A stretch of 64,000 bases of DNA from Cristatella mucedo. Lineage: Eukaryota > Bryozoa > Phylactolaemata > Cristatellidae. The stretch spans positions 281,501 to 345,500 of the forward strand of contig WPIO01000029.1 of assembly GCA_009760855.2 (NCBI GenBank), given 5' to 3'. Position numbers and translations under genes: made by a program. Shown one piece after another: positions 1-12,100 of the stretch. The notes beneath the pieces are model-generated. The model was not told the origin of the DNA and made no database searches. It saw only the letters and a program-made list of their open reading frames with translations. The first letter of the stretch is position 1. Each line of letters starts with the position of its first letter.

Positions 1-690
1 GTTTGACACTTTTAAAGGAAATGACTTACTGTGGCAGAGCTTCTTCCCGGTCACCGATTGGCTGCCATGCTGCTAGTGAGCTAGAAGAGTGAGTTAAGAG
101 CACAGCATGTGGAGAGTAAACACAGCTGGTGTACATGTCTTTTAACCAGTTTGCCCTGCGTCTCAGACTGCATTTTGCTACAGAACATATAGCTTTCCTC
201 GATGTTTATGTTTGCTAGTGGTCACCTGAAGAACTTGAAGAAGGGCTTTAGGGGTCAGACCAAAAGCAAACCTTGCATTGTTGAAACTCGATGCATTCCC
301 TCTACTTGATTGGCATGGTTCTGACCAACAAGTTTGGCAAGCTTTGCTATCAGCAGCTGGTTGGAAAAGCTAGTCTCATCACAGATCCATGCTAGGTGGC
401 CCATTATGTATATGTGTGTGTGCACATATGCACAGTGCTACTTGCATGTCTGTGTGGTCGTGTGTATATGCATTCGTGCCATCACTTGTGGCTGTGTATG
501 CACGCGAATGTACTCAAGTGTCTTGAACGTGTGCAAGTGCTTATATAGGCAAGCTAGGTCATATCGAGGTACTAAGTAACATTTATCAAATTACATTATC
601 TTGTAAGATCGTTAGTCGTTAGTCTAACATGCAGTTGCTCCTAGGGCAGTCAATGTCTTTACTGCTGTTGCTGATTTCTTTGGTCACTGC
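1..690. other. no recognised feature
   Basis: I see no exon, repeat family or RNA gene in this stretch. It contains a GT-rich, low-complexity patch around 405-500, which explains the Cys/Val-rich short reading frame there. Confidence 0.5.
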
Positions 691-697
691 CCCTCTC

Positions 698-774
<77 letters not shown>

Positions 775-785
775 CCTCTCTTCTT
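691..785. repeat. (CT)n microsatellite
   Basis: An almost pure CT dinucleotide tract with a few interruptions near its right end. The Leu/Ser-only reading frame across it is a by-product of the repeat and not a gene. Confidence 0.95.
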
Positions 786-898
786 CTCACCTAAGTGATT
801 TCTGTGTAATAGCATGATGCATCTGAGATGTGGTAGTGTTTGGGTATTTGGGTGGTTAGCAATATCAGTGAAGCTGAATCCCGTGGCCGGAATGCATC

Positions 899-1013
899 CT
901 ACTTTTGAGGGGTGGACAAAACTAAATCCTCGGTAAGATCCTGCTTGTCAGAAGCTTCACTGCCCAGGTTGTCAGTCGCTGGCAAATCTTCATCCAGTGG
1001 ATCTTGATCCGAC
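899..1013 (-). CDS. possible terminal exon of an unidentified minus-strand gene
   Basis: Read on the minus strand this 115-bp segment starts after an AG at 1015-1014 and ends in a TAG stop at 901-899. It encodes about 37 residues of acidic, coding-like sequence beginning SDQDPLDEDLPATDN and ending DLVLSTPQK. An in-frame stop lies just upstream of the AG, so if real it must be an internal-acceptor last exon. The pyrimidine tract before the AG is weak, being a CA repeat. I do not recognise the protein. It could equally be a chance open stretch. Confidence 0.25.
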
Positions 1014-1026
1014 CTCAGAGCCCTCT

Positions 1027-1063
1027 ATGTGTGTGTGTGTGTGTGTGTGCGTGCGTGTGTGCG
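1027..1063. repeat. (GT)n microsatellite
   Basis: A GT dinucleotide run with a few GC interruptions. Confidence 0.9.
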
Positions 1064-3292
1064 TACTGCATGCTGGCATGCAGACACGAATTTTATAGCA
1101 TTTCTACACACGTGTCCACTAATTAGTCAATAGAACCAAAATGGTGTGATCTAGAGAATTCACTAGCATACACTCACATATTAAAGCTAATAATTTGGTC
1201 TTTCAGTTGGTGCCCTTGAAGATCGTGCCCCAAGTTTCACCGAAGAAACTCGAGTAGACATTTTTTGTTGTTGCTGTTTCTTTTGAACGTTTTTGGTCCC
1301 TTCGTTTGAAAAGAGTCACATGGATTGCCATTGTAGCCATTGCAAAAGCTAGACGTTTCGGCAGTACTTGCTTCTTAAGTATGTAGCATGTGTAGTGAGC
1401 TCCTGTTGTCATGCACATTTAGATGTCTTTCCAACCGTTGGCGACTTGTCATTGAAATGGGAGGTGATGTCATCCACGTATCCTGGTAGCAGCATCTTAC
1501 TAGAAATCTGCTTGATGAAACCAACAGGAGTGCAGTACATGTAATGCATCTTCTGACACCCAGTTGTCATTGCGAAGTCAATTTACTTTCCAAATAACCT
1601 GCTTTTGATAAAACTGTGCTAATGATGGTCTGATGAGTGAGAGAGACATCACTTCCCTTCCCCCCTTAAGAAATGTAAAGGAGGCACCAGCTGAGAGACT
1701 GTGTTCGGCTATCAGTAGAAGGTGTAAGGAACACCGGAAGACAACCATGCCCCTCCATCAAACCTGACATAGAGCAGGCTTGGCTGCTGGTGTTGGGTCG
1801 TTAAGGGTCTTTTCTGTTTGGATTACTCCGTCGCGCCAAAGGTTGCTTCCATGGCGATGCGGTACTCCTACTAAAGCACGGCACACCGCCATCTTTAGCA
1901 CTCTGTGGTCATTGTCATTGGTGTGTGGAGGCACTAGGTTCCTGCCTAGCCGTCAAGTCCTCCGAATGCTTAGAAGTCCTCCGAAACCTTTGAAATCCCC
2001 CAAAGAGCAAAGCAGGGAGTGCCACGGCTGCATCGGCTGTATGCGTTCGCGGTTAGCTGAGTCGCACCTAGCGAGATAGAGAGAGAGAGCACTGCGCCCC
2101 TGCAGTAGCTCGGTTGCTATTATGTTGCTGCGACTGAGCCCAGGGGGAGATAGGATCTGAGTCGTGAGCCTTGCTGCACTAGTTCGACATTCCTGTGCTC
2201 ACCACGGCGATGCAATGGCCACACACCGTCCTGCACTCTGTACATTTGGCAGTAGAGTCGCAGCCGCAGCCGACCACGCACCAGGACAGAATCGTTGAGC
2301 CCTTGCCCAGGCTATCACCAGCCTAAGCTTAATGTGGCGCTCAGGGTGTCGAACTGTTTACAAGTTGCCAAATCTGTCTCACGTCTGTGAGCCATTAAAA
2401 AATTCATTGAAAAGTTTTTTTTAATAAGTTAGATGTTGGCTAGTGGTACGGAGGAGGAGGAGGAGGAGAAAGCAGACTAGAAGAGACTTTTGCAAGCCAC
2501 CAAGATGAGAGCAGACCGTTATGAGTCAATACTGCTCAGTTTTGTGACTCACCAGTCTGGCATTATTTTATGGGGTTGCATAATGAAAATAAAAATCGTG
2601 GGACTTTTTGGAGTAAGCGCAATCTACCCCTGTACTCATAATTTCCACCGATGTTTTTTCGTTTGTGCATTTGTCACAGGAAATTTTTTGTCACAATTTT
2701 GTATCATTTACTACTTGTTTAGAGCCGCGATGTGTGCGGCGAATATCAAGCGGAGTAATAGCACCTAATGAAGCTTGCAAGAGGCAGTGGGCTATCGTAG
2801 GGGAAGCTATCTGCACGATGTTCCTTATCAACTCATCAACGGTACAGCAATTAGAGACGCGAGCAGAGACTGGATGCTTCATCCGCTTTTTGGATGCCCC
2901 TGTTGGTATTAGAGGCAGCAGTGTGAAGATGCATGTATACAGAAAGACAATTTGCATATTGCCCTGTGAGAAGACATGAACAAGAGGCCGAACTCTTCCT
3001 TTTGACAATCAAGCTGCTAGCTGCTAAGCGATAGCATCTACCCTTATAAAGTGGACTGAACGCGCCGGCTCCGACATTAAATTCTGTGTTGCGGATGGAA
3101 ACTTTTTTGTAAGCTTCCAGTGAACGTATGATCTTCAAGATGGTTACTAGAGGCTATCAAGTCATACGAGCAGCTAGCAGCGCAGGCGAGCTGCCAGTTA
3201 GTTGAAGGAGAGGATATGAGCTTGCTTATTCTAAGCAGAGAATTAACAGAAGAGCGGGAGAAGCGCCTCTGGAAGGTTCTGCCCATCTAGAA
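1064..3292. other. no recognised gene; short GGA repeat inside
   Basis: I find no supported exon here. A GGA trinucleotide run lies at about 2450-2470. Several overlapping short frames at 2490-3290 on both strands have no splice context or family signature. The block would lie 5' of, or in an early intron of, the TANC-type gene. Confidence 0.45.
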
Positions 3293-3395
3293 TGAATAGT
3301 AATAGTAATAATAATGCACTTGATAAAGCGCCCTCAGAGAACTCAATCTCTTTCTAGGTGCTTACACTTGCTGATGACGAGCACAAAGCTAGCGG
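3293..3395 (-). mobile_element. LINE-A 3' end fragment (CR1/L2-like)
   Basis: Reverse complement of the 3' terminus shared by many copies in this window. It has the AAAGCGCC...GGGCGCTTT-type hairpin with an AGAGATTAAGTTCTCT core, followed by an (ATT)n tail, which appears here as AAT/AGT repeats at 3297-3314. Only the last ~100 bp are present, so the copy is strongly 5'-truncated. Confidence 0.8.
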
Positions 3396-3640
3396 TTTTA
3401 TTATTGAAAGCACCACTGTATGCATAGACATACCCACCACTGTATGCATAGACATATATTCGCTGGATTATGTAATATTTTTCACTGAGGAAAGGCCGAG
3501 CGGTTTACGGTTCCCGGGGTGATCAGTCATTAGGGTGCTGACTGCATCTCAGTTGGTGGAAGCAGGGCCTAAGGCCCACCGTCTCCATCGGTTTGCCATG
3601 ATCGTGCTTCCGTGTGACCATGATTGAGCATCAGTGTGAC

Positions 3641-3815
3641 CAGCCGCGATGGCGCACAAGGTAAGGCGGTTGCTTTTCACTACCTCGGGACCGAGGTCGT
3701 CGGTTCGAATCCTGCCGTGGGCGATTCTTTATTGCTGCTGCAAGCGGTGGTGATAGCCGTAAAGGCCCTTCTGTCGCTATACAAAAGAGGCTGTCAAATC
3801 AGCTAGTATTTTTTA
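3641..3815 (+). mobile_element. tRNA-derived SINE (family 1)
   Basis: A ~170-bp element with a tRNA-like head. It contains the pol III B box GGTTCGAATCC at 3702-3712 and an A-box-like stretch about 40 bp upstream. The body then runs through a constant segment (GGTGATAGCCGTAAAGGC) and ends near CAAATCAGCTAG. Clear relatives lie at 21275, 21922, 23837, 33173 and 57246, which shows it is a dispersed SINE and not a tRNA gene. Confidence 0.88.
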
Positions 3816-4394
3816 TCCCCATCGAGCTGTGGCATGGTACGAGGGCTAAATTAAGTGTCTGTTTGATACTCAGCTTCAAAAAATGACACTTCTTTCGAAA
3901 TGCAAAAGAGAACCGAACCAGCAGAAATGAAAAACAAGTGCAGTTAAAAAGTCATGTTTCGTTATGCATGAGTTTGACGGGGCAGTCAAATGGACAGGTA
4001 TGGGCCATGTGCACAAGGACTGTGTTTGGATCTGTGCCTTGGCTGATTTTGTTTCGCATCGGTCATCCTTTCGTGCATCGGCAGTTGGCCTTATTGCAGT
4101 GATCCTGAGTGTAAATCATGGAAACTCACATCGGTTTAAAATCTTGCCTTTGGTGAACACATTTTAATAGATACCGGCAGCGAGCACTAGTGAAGGAAAA
4201 TGTGGTTGTTGCTTCCTCTTAGTTTGCCCTGAGGTATACAAAGGACAAAGAAATTTAACCGACTCAAATAGTGTAAGAGTGAGAAGCAGCAACGACATAG
4301 CTTCGGTGAGCAAGCACGGTTAGACTGTTGGCTTACTTAGAACTATTTCGTCTTCAATGCAGGGCATGCTTGCTTTGAAACGTGAATACTGACT
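3816..4394. other. no recognised feature
   Basis: No exon, RNA or repeat that I can identify. Confidence 0.45.
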
Positions 4395-5180
4395 CTTTTC
4401 CCAACTGTGCTAGATTGAGGCAACACATCCAGTATAATTTGCGATTAGCACCAGCTGCTCTCCTTTGTGTTACCAACGACATCCTAGGTAGCAACGATGA
4501 CGGTAACGTCACTGCCTTGGACCTGCTCTGTCGTCGTCTGTGTAAGCATTCGATGCTATTGATCAAAGCATATTACTTGAACGATTGAGAACAACAATTG
4601 GTCTGGCTGATGAGGCACTGGTATGGTTCAAACTGTATTTGTCCAAGTGTGTCCACTCCATGTTCGTTGATGCAGTCGACTCTTATCTAGCAAACTGGTC
4701 ACCTGTGGAGTTCCACTGGGGGCATGTTCTTAATCCACTGCTTTCCTTCATTTATTTAGATCTCTTGGGAAAGTGAATCGGCCCGTGACATTGGCAATAC
4801 TTGTATTCCAACAACACCCAGCTGTAGTGGTATATAAAGCATCCGAGTTAGCGGCAGCAAGTGGTCTAGCATATTAGCCAATGTCGTTTAGCTTAATGGT
4901 GGTAAAACCCAACTCCTTCTCATAAGAAACCCTGAACCTATGCCTGGAGTAAGTTACTTCTCCCATGCTGCTCGCTTCTTCGACTGTCCTACTTCTCCTG
5001 ACTCAGCTTCTTCTGATAAGGCTTCTTCTTTCCTCTTTTGTATGAAAGGATGTCTGTTAGCTACCGGATTTACACCAAAGCCGCTAAGGCTTTAAGTGCG
5101 CTATGGAAAACTCTCCAGCACAACGCCCACTAAGCCTTTGTGGAATTACTGACGGCGATATGTAAATACAAGAACCATGT
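4395..5180 (+). mobile_element. LINE-B reverse-transcriptase fragment and 3' end, decayed
   Basis: The + strand carries broken reverse-transcriptase sequence: an AFDAID-type motif A near 4545, GLADEALVWFKLYLS at 4600-4640, and a degraded motif-B-like stretch near 4700-4750. A recurring 3' segment follows (CCGCTAAGGCT...GTGCGCTAT...CTCTCC...TTGTGGAATTACTGACGG). The same 3' segment recurs at 25155-25432, 47500-47755 and 62845-62957. It differs from the hairpin/(ATT)n LINE-A family, so at least two LINE families are present. Frameshifts and stops make it non-functional. Confidence 0.7.
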
Positions 5181-5819
5181 TAAAGCAGACCACCGGTGGT
5201 AGCCCTTTTATTTGCCACGACTCTCGCATTGTCGTGAATGACAAATTGTGTAGCCGAGTGACAGAGCTAATAGATAAGTTCTCATGCCTCGCTGCCACAT
5301 TATGCCATCAGATGTACTTTGGCCTGTCGTAAAGAAGCTTTTTATTTTCAGTATTAATATTGCTGCGTTTCATTCGTCTGTATGTAATGCTCGTGCCACC
5401 TTCATTGTAAAAAGACCTCGATATTTTTTGCAGGTTTTTCCCAAACTGCAAGACTCCATCTTTTCATGCATTGTTGCTGCTGATTCTAGCCACTGCTTAA
5501 AGCTAATTGACGATGGCTGAATAGTTATACAGTGCCACTACAAGTAAACTCGTCAGTAGAAGGCCTTATCAGCCAAGCTAAATCAGCAGTTGTTCAGAAG
5601 CAGCATCATAGTGCTGAATTATGATCCGTTATCTTAAAAAGATTAGGCTTGTAAATGGCTATCAAGATTAATCTTATGATCTTGAACAAAAGCAGAAATT
5701 TGATAATATGGCTGAGCTGAACTTGATGCCTTCTAAAGGCTAGTGTGTCTACCCATACATTTTGAGTACGATATGATCAGTGAATTCTTTTCATTGTGCC
5801 ACGGCCATTGCATCTTTAG
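5181..5819. other. no recognised feature (5' of TANC candidate exon)
   Basis: No exon or repeat that I can identify. The last ~20 bp form the pyrimidine-containing acceptor of the exon at 5820. Confidence 0.4.
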
Positions 5820-6173
5820 ATTACTCCACGGTTAGCCGCTTGCCGCCTCCACCTACGCCAGCTGCTGCTCAGAGTCAACTGATGGAGCTGTTGCTACTGC
5901 AGCAACACCAGATCCAACTGAAGAGCACCGGCAGACCTTTGGCGACTACTCCGTCTTCCGAAAAGGTCATCAGAGCAGTGGGTGTGACGATTCCTGAGAG
6001 ACGTGCCACTAGCAAAGAGTTCGACTCGGCCTCTGCTCGACAACTGCCAGTCAGTGCCAAGAGCAGACTGGACGACTGTGTCGAAAGTAGCACAGCAGCA
6101 ACAGCAGCAGTGGCGGCGGCCTCACGGTCCCATCCGAGCAGTTGTGGCAGCACCCTTTTAAATTCTACAACCG
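5820..6173 (+). CDS. TANC: candidate TANC N-terminal exon a
   Basis: A 354-bp open segment between an acceptor (CATCTTTAG) and a donor (ACCG|GTATGC). It encodes a low-complexity, Gln/Leu/Ser/Ala-rich polypeptide including QSQLMELLLLQQHQIQ, and both ends are in phase 1. The single base left at its 3' end joins the two bases at the start of the exon at 9002 to make an intact Val codon. TANC N-termini are long and poorly conserved, so the assignment to this gene rests on strand, order and matching phase and not on similarity. Confidence 0.5.
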
Positions 6174-9100
6174 GTATGCCAACATTTTTGCCCCACGTTG
6201 AAATTGTATTGGCTTTTGTGGATGGCAGGTGATGCCGAATTAACAAAAGCCTGGAAGATACCTAACATATGTACTTCCCCATTAGGCTAGGCATCGCCCC
6301 CTGCCGATTTTCTGAATCAAATTGTTTAGCAACACCTTGCACAAACTTCAAATTCTCTGGAGACCAAAGTCTGGAACTCACTTTCGACTGACTCACGACA
6401 TCTCCCGACTTGATAACATTTAAAAAGAAGCTAACCACATATTTATTTATCATAGCATTTAGTAGGCCCATGTGATTCGTCCTTTGTGTGTTTATGCATG
6501 CTGGCACTGTGCATGCTGCCACTAATCATATTTACATGCTGACCCTTTGCATGTCACCTCCAACAATGTTATGCTTGTTGACATTGAACATGCTGCTTCT
6601 AACCATTGGATCATGCTTCCATAACAGTATATGAGAGTGCCTAGAAAGAGATTAAGTTCTCTGAGGATGCTATACAAATTTATTACTATTATTATTGTTA
6701 TTATTATAACAGCCCAAGTGGTACGGATATGTTGCCTAATGTACGATTGCAGAAGTTGCCTAGATTTTTTACTAGCATGCACGAAGAGTGGCGGCTAAAA
6801 AACAAAGGGAGTTAACTTCTTTTCGTGTTATTTTTCTTTAACTTTGATGAAATTCTCTGGGTGGGCATAGTTACAGCCAGGCTGCTGGATTTGTTTGAGG
6901 GTCTGTTCTTCTCATCTTGACTTTTCATTAACGTAAATTTTTTGCAGCCTCGTTATGGAAACTTGGGTTCGAGGGAAACTCCGGGAGTAAAAAGGCATTA
7001 CTCCATTTGATGCTGCAACTATTTTGTGTCTGGTAGCTTGCTCCAACACGAATGCTTCTGGGTTGGCTGAATACAAGATTCGATGACACTCAGTTGTACC
7101 TTTGCTTTGATTCCTCCCACCCTTCGAGCACCTGAGGGCGCTTTATCAAGTGCAATATTATTATTATTATTCCTCCCACCCTTCGAGCACCTCGAGTTCC
7201 TTCAACTCACTTGCTGCATGCATTGATGACATCCGCACATGGATGGCAGCAACTTTTCTGAAACTAAACGATGACAAAACTAACTTACTAGTTATGGGCA
7301 AACCCAGTGTGATTCAGAAATTGGAAAGGCTGACACTCAAAATTGGCTCTGCCAGCATATCTCCTGTCGAATCAGCTCGAAATCTAGGTGTCATATTCCA
7401 AAGCGACCTCTCGTTAGACGACCATATCAGCTCCACAGTCAAATCTGCCTATTTTCAGCTTCATAATATTGCTAAAATTCGGGCTTGTTTAGATAAGGGT
7501 ACCACATCTAAGTTGGTCCATGCATTCGTGACATCTCGTCTCGACTTCTGCAACTCACTGCTTACTGACCTACCAGCATGTGCGATCAGGCGATTGCAGC
7601 TGGTGCAGAACTCTGCAGCTAGGCTTGTCTGTCGTAAGCGTCGCAGTTGCCACATTACTCCACTTCTCGCCGACCTGCACTGGCTACCGGTCAAGCAACG
7701 GATTGACTTTAAGGTTTTGTCGCTCACTTTTAGGTCCCTTCATTCTTTGGCTCCAGCCTATCTCTCCGACATACTCCCCCATCAGGCCCCATCGTACCAC
7801 CCACTTTTCGGAATCCAACAGTCTAGAAATATCTCGTACAAACCTCAAATCCTTTGGAGACCGTGCATTTAGTTCGTATGCTCCCAAAGCCTGGAACTCC
7901 CTCCCGACCTGCGTCAGAACATCCCCTGACCTGACCACATTTAAAAGGAATCTAAAAACACACCTATTTAGGACAGCATTTAGTGGGTCCCTGTGATTCG
8001 TCCTTGATGTGCTTATGCGTGCTGACACTGTACATGCTGCCACTAACCACATTTGCATGCTGACCCTGTGCATGTCACCCCTAACTATGTTATTCATTTT
8101 GTTTGTTTTTCAAGCATGATTTTACTTACCATTTAATTGCATTTCCCTTTGCAGCAAATGTAAAGCGCCTAGAAAGAGATTAAGTTCTTTGAGGGCGCTT
8201 TATCAAGTACATTATTATTATTATTATTATATAATGTCTAGGGACACCGAAAGCCGGTTAGGCTTTGAATCCTCTGTATAAAAACCTCTTGCGTAACCTT
8301 TTCACTTACTCCTTGCGGTTTTGTGGTGTTACAGCCGGAGGTACGTGCATTCGTATGCAGTTTATTTTAGTGCCACCAGACCCACCGGGTTGCTAATTTC
8401 CATGAGCATAAAATCTTTTAGCCGCACAGCTTGAGCAATGACATGGCAAGGCAAGCTGGTATGAAAGAATTTCTGATACCGTACGTCAATCTAAACCCAG
8501 CCAAGTAATTTGTGCCACCTTAAATGCTGCAGGTGACTGGGCATGAGTAATTCACACGGATTAAAATCTATTTAAGTCAGTCAGAAATATAGGCGTTTGC
8601 TTGGACCTCCGGCGTCGATGTCCTCTGTGGAGGAGGTTGCACGTAGTGCTGAGGGTTAAACTGTCACGTAATCGATTCTTCACAGAAGCCGGATGACCGA
8701 TAGCCGACAGAGCGGATGTAGCTCGGTAGGACCAAATGGTGCCAGGCCATCCAAGTTGTCTGAGCAAGCAGTCTGTCGCACTTTGAGAATTTCGCAAGTG
8801 TAGCAAGGGTGCCTTGGCCTCTACTCCACCTTTAAATGCTAGCCAGCTTGAGCTGAAAGTCGGCCGAGTGCTTGTCAATACCGACGCAGTGTTGCAGCGG
8901 AGTCCTCAGCCTAGTCGGCACAGTGTCGAAATCACACGACATCCCAGTCCGGCAATCTTACGCAATCGTTTGGCAGGCAGCGCATCGCCTGTTGCTGCCA
9001 GTTGTTCGCCGTGTCAACTTGGCTCCACCGCTGCCTGTTGCAGCGGCAGCCGCAGGCAGCACGACGCGGCGCGACGGCTACTTTCGGAGCCAGCCGCCTG

Positions 9101-12100
9101 CTGTCTCCAGCGGTGCCAGCAGCAGCCGCTGGCAGCCAAGTGACTCGGGCGCAGACGACGGCGTCATCTCGCTGATGAGCGCCACCAGCTCAGCAGGAAG
9201 CCGCAGCACCGGTGCACACAGCAGTGTCCGTGGCAACGGCGGTGACGACAGTGATGCGAGCTCCACCGCTAGCTTGGCATCCGGCAGAGGCCACAGAGGC
9301 CAGCCGTACGGGAGACCTTTGGTCGTTGAACGCCATTCGTCCAGGCCGCATTCCATTGCGAGTAAGCGTGCCCTGTTCTCGATGTACCAAGTACCTGGGG
9401 TTCTGCCGAGCGGTGTGCTTGCCCCATTTTGCCGCCTTCAGCTTAGAAGTCTGGGGCCGTGCAGGCCTCCTGACACCCTCGTCATGTCTCGTGCATGGGG
9501 TTTCTGTATTTGGCTGAGGCTTCCGCTTAGCGCCTTGCCTGGAGGAACACTGTTTACGACCACAGCTACCTACGAACCCTGTCAGCCTGTCCGATTTGGG
9601 CTGCTGCTTTTTCCGTGCTTAGAGTGGGATCTTGGGTTACGAACCAAATCCTTTCCCGGACTAGGTCTACAACCTGAGTCGTCCGCAACCCGGATCGTTA
9701 TTTCCAGTAGAGAACTGGGTAAAAAATGGGAAATAGGAACAATTCTAATTCGTTCCCGGGCCGGTGAAAAATCAGTCCTGCATTTAGAAATAGTAAAAAA
9801 TATCTCGCCAGTATATTTAAAATGCTTCTCTACTCATGATGGAGAAGCATGGGTTTTCTTCACTAATTTCGAAGGTGTGGCTCTACCTCATTCGATCCTT
9901 TTGTGGAATGGCACCTTGTTCGCATATTTAAGGCTCAATTTAGTGCTTAATAAATTGGTAGGAATTGTATTGTCTTCTGGGGCTTTTTTGAAAATCTGTG
10001 ACTGCTGATCCATTTAAAGGCTTTATTATGCCCGAATACTTGTGGAGCTCCTATAGGGATGCTGTTCGGCTGGTAACCCGAAACCGGATTCGTAACCTGC
10101 GTAATTGTACTGACAACCCGGATGTTCGAAGCCTGGATTGTTCGTAGCCCGGGGCGTTTGTAATCCAGAATTCCACTGTAATTACTTTAGCACTTGCACC
10201 CATTTAACGCCGTCCAAGATGATAAGATATTGACGGATGGATGCGCAGGTGAACGGCAGGCCGTGCGCTAGCATTGCAATCGGATGGGGATGCAGTCATG
10301 CTGGTTTACATTACGAGGGAACGTAAACATGGATGTACCTCGGCCTTATTTACACAGTGCAGAAACACTTGAAGCTCCTGGGATGCGGAGGTTTAAGAAA
10401 GAAAAGAAGTTGTAATGAACTATTTGTATAGCACCCGAAGAGAACTAAATCTCTTTCCAGGCACTTTACATATGCTGCAAAGAAAACGTGTTAGTTGGTT
10501 AGTGATAGCATGCATGGTGTAAGCACGCACAAGTACACTTAGGACAATTCACACGGACCCAGCTAATGCTGCGAGGAACAGGTGCGTTTTAGTTCCTTTT
10601 TAGATGTCGTTTAGTCAGTGGGATGTCGCGACGTCAGTAGGGAGTGAGTTCCAGGCTTTGGGAGGATACGAGCTAGAGGCACGGTCACCCAAGGGTTTGA
10701 GGCTGGTTCGAGACACAGCTAAATGGCTTGAGTAAGAAGATTGGGTGGTACGATGTCAAGCCTGATTGGGAAGTAGTTCTGATAGGTAGGCTGGAGCATG
10801 AGAATAAAGGAACCTACAAGTGAATGACAAAACATTGAAGATGATACGCTGCTTGGTGGGAAGCCAGTTCAGGTCGGTGAGAGGTTGTGTAATGTGGCAA
10901 CATCATTGCTTGTGACAGACAAGCCTAGCTGCTGAGTTTTGCAAGCACTGTAAGTGCTTTATTGCACATTCCGGAATACCTGCGAGTAGCAAGTTACAGA
11001 AATCAAGACGGGGTGTCCCAAATGCATGGACTTTCTTGAATATGGTATCCCTGTCTAAGCAGGCCCGAATTTTGGCTATGTAAGGTTGCTGAAAGTAAGC
11101 AGATTGACTGTGGAGCTGATGTGATCGCGTATTGGAAGGTCTCTTTGGAGCATTGTACCTAGATTTCGTTCAGGTCTGACAGGATATATGCAGGCAGAGC
11201 TCATTTCGAGGGATAGGTTGTCCAATTTTTTATTAGCACTAAGTTTACCCACAATGAGTAAGTGTGTGTATTGTCATTTAATTTGATAGCGTTTGTTGCT
11301 ATCAAAGTGCTTTTGTCAGCAATATATGTAGCACAGTTAAGATAGTTGGAAGGCATTTAGGGATCAAAGCAAATGTGTAGCTGTTTGTCATCTTTGTATA
11401 CATGAGAGCCTTTATTGTGCTTGGCGATTACTTTTGGATTTCACACCCACCAGTCACTTAAGTTTTCTGTCTCACTCTCTCTTTCTTGGAGTTTGCATTT
11501 CCAGCATGAAAAGCACAGTCGGTGAGTTCAGACCTCTTTCCCCTACGGCCCCATAAGTGCATGCCGATTAACATATTAGTGATTTATGACAGATTAAGCT
11601 CTAGTGACTGGCAGCTCGTGGCATTGGCTCTAGTGAGATATGGGCTGTGTTCATCGCTGCATTCGATCGCTTGAAACTGAATGAAAAAGTAGTATTCTAT
11701 CAAATTGTTTAGCCTCTATTTGCTTGATGATTGGCTCATTTTCCTTAATCGCCAAAACATTTCTACTAGGCTATCTTATGTACTGCAATGTTGGCACACA
11801 ATAATGTCATGTTCTTGCTTTGTCATAGGCACTGTGAACCTAGTGTTTAATTGAAATAACTAAGTTTAACTAGCCTGGCTTTTTCTCACCCAAAGCAAAC
11901 ATTCACCACAAAGATCATACCTTAAACTGATCATAGGCACCGATCTGCTGTTCACTGGACTAACTGCTTTACTGTCAGAGGTCTTCCTGTTTTTGCTTTA
12001 AGGGCATCGAAAGAGCTAGTGAAATTTTGATCTTGTGGTTCTCATTTAGTCACACAGAACAGCAAATAAATCAAAATACGGGTTATACGGGTTCGGAAAT

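Noticed and set aside
3702-3712. tRNA gene (GGTTCGAATCC B box), also at 21336 and 57316
   Set aside because: No acceptor-stem pairing, a common ~100-bp non-tRNA body and several dispersed copies. These are SINEs.
7150-7996. Independent cellular genes at 7.2-8.0 kb and 49.2-50.7 kb
   Set aside because: Both are reverse-transcriptase segments of LINE-A copies with shared 3' hairpin and tail.
8872-10008. Single 378-codon gene
   Set aside because: Only 9002-9361 behaves like an exon. The rest enters a DNA-transposon-like repeat after a strong donor.
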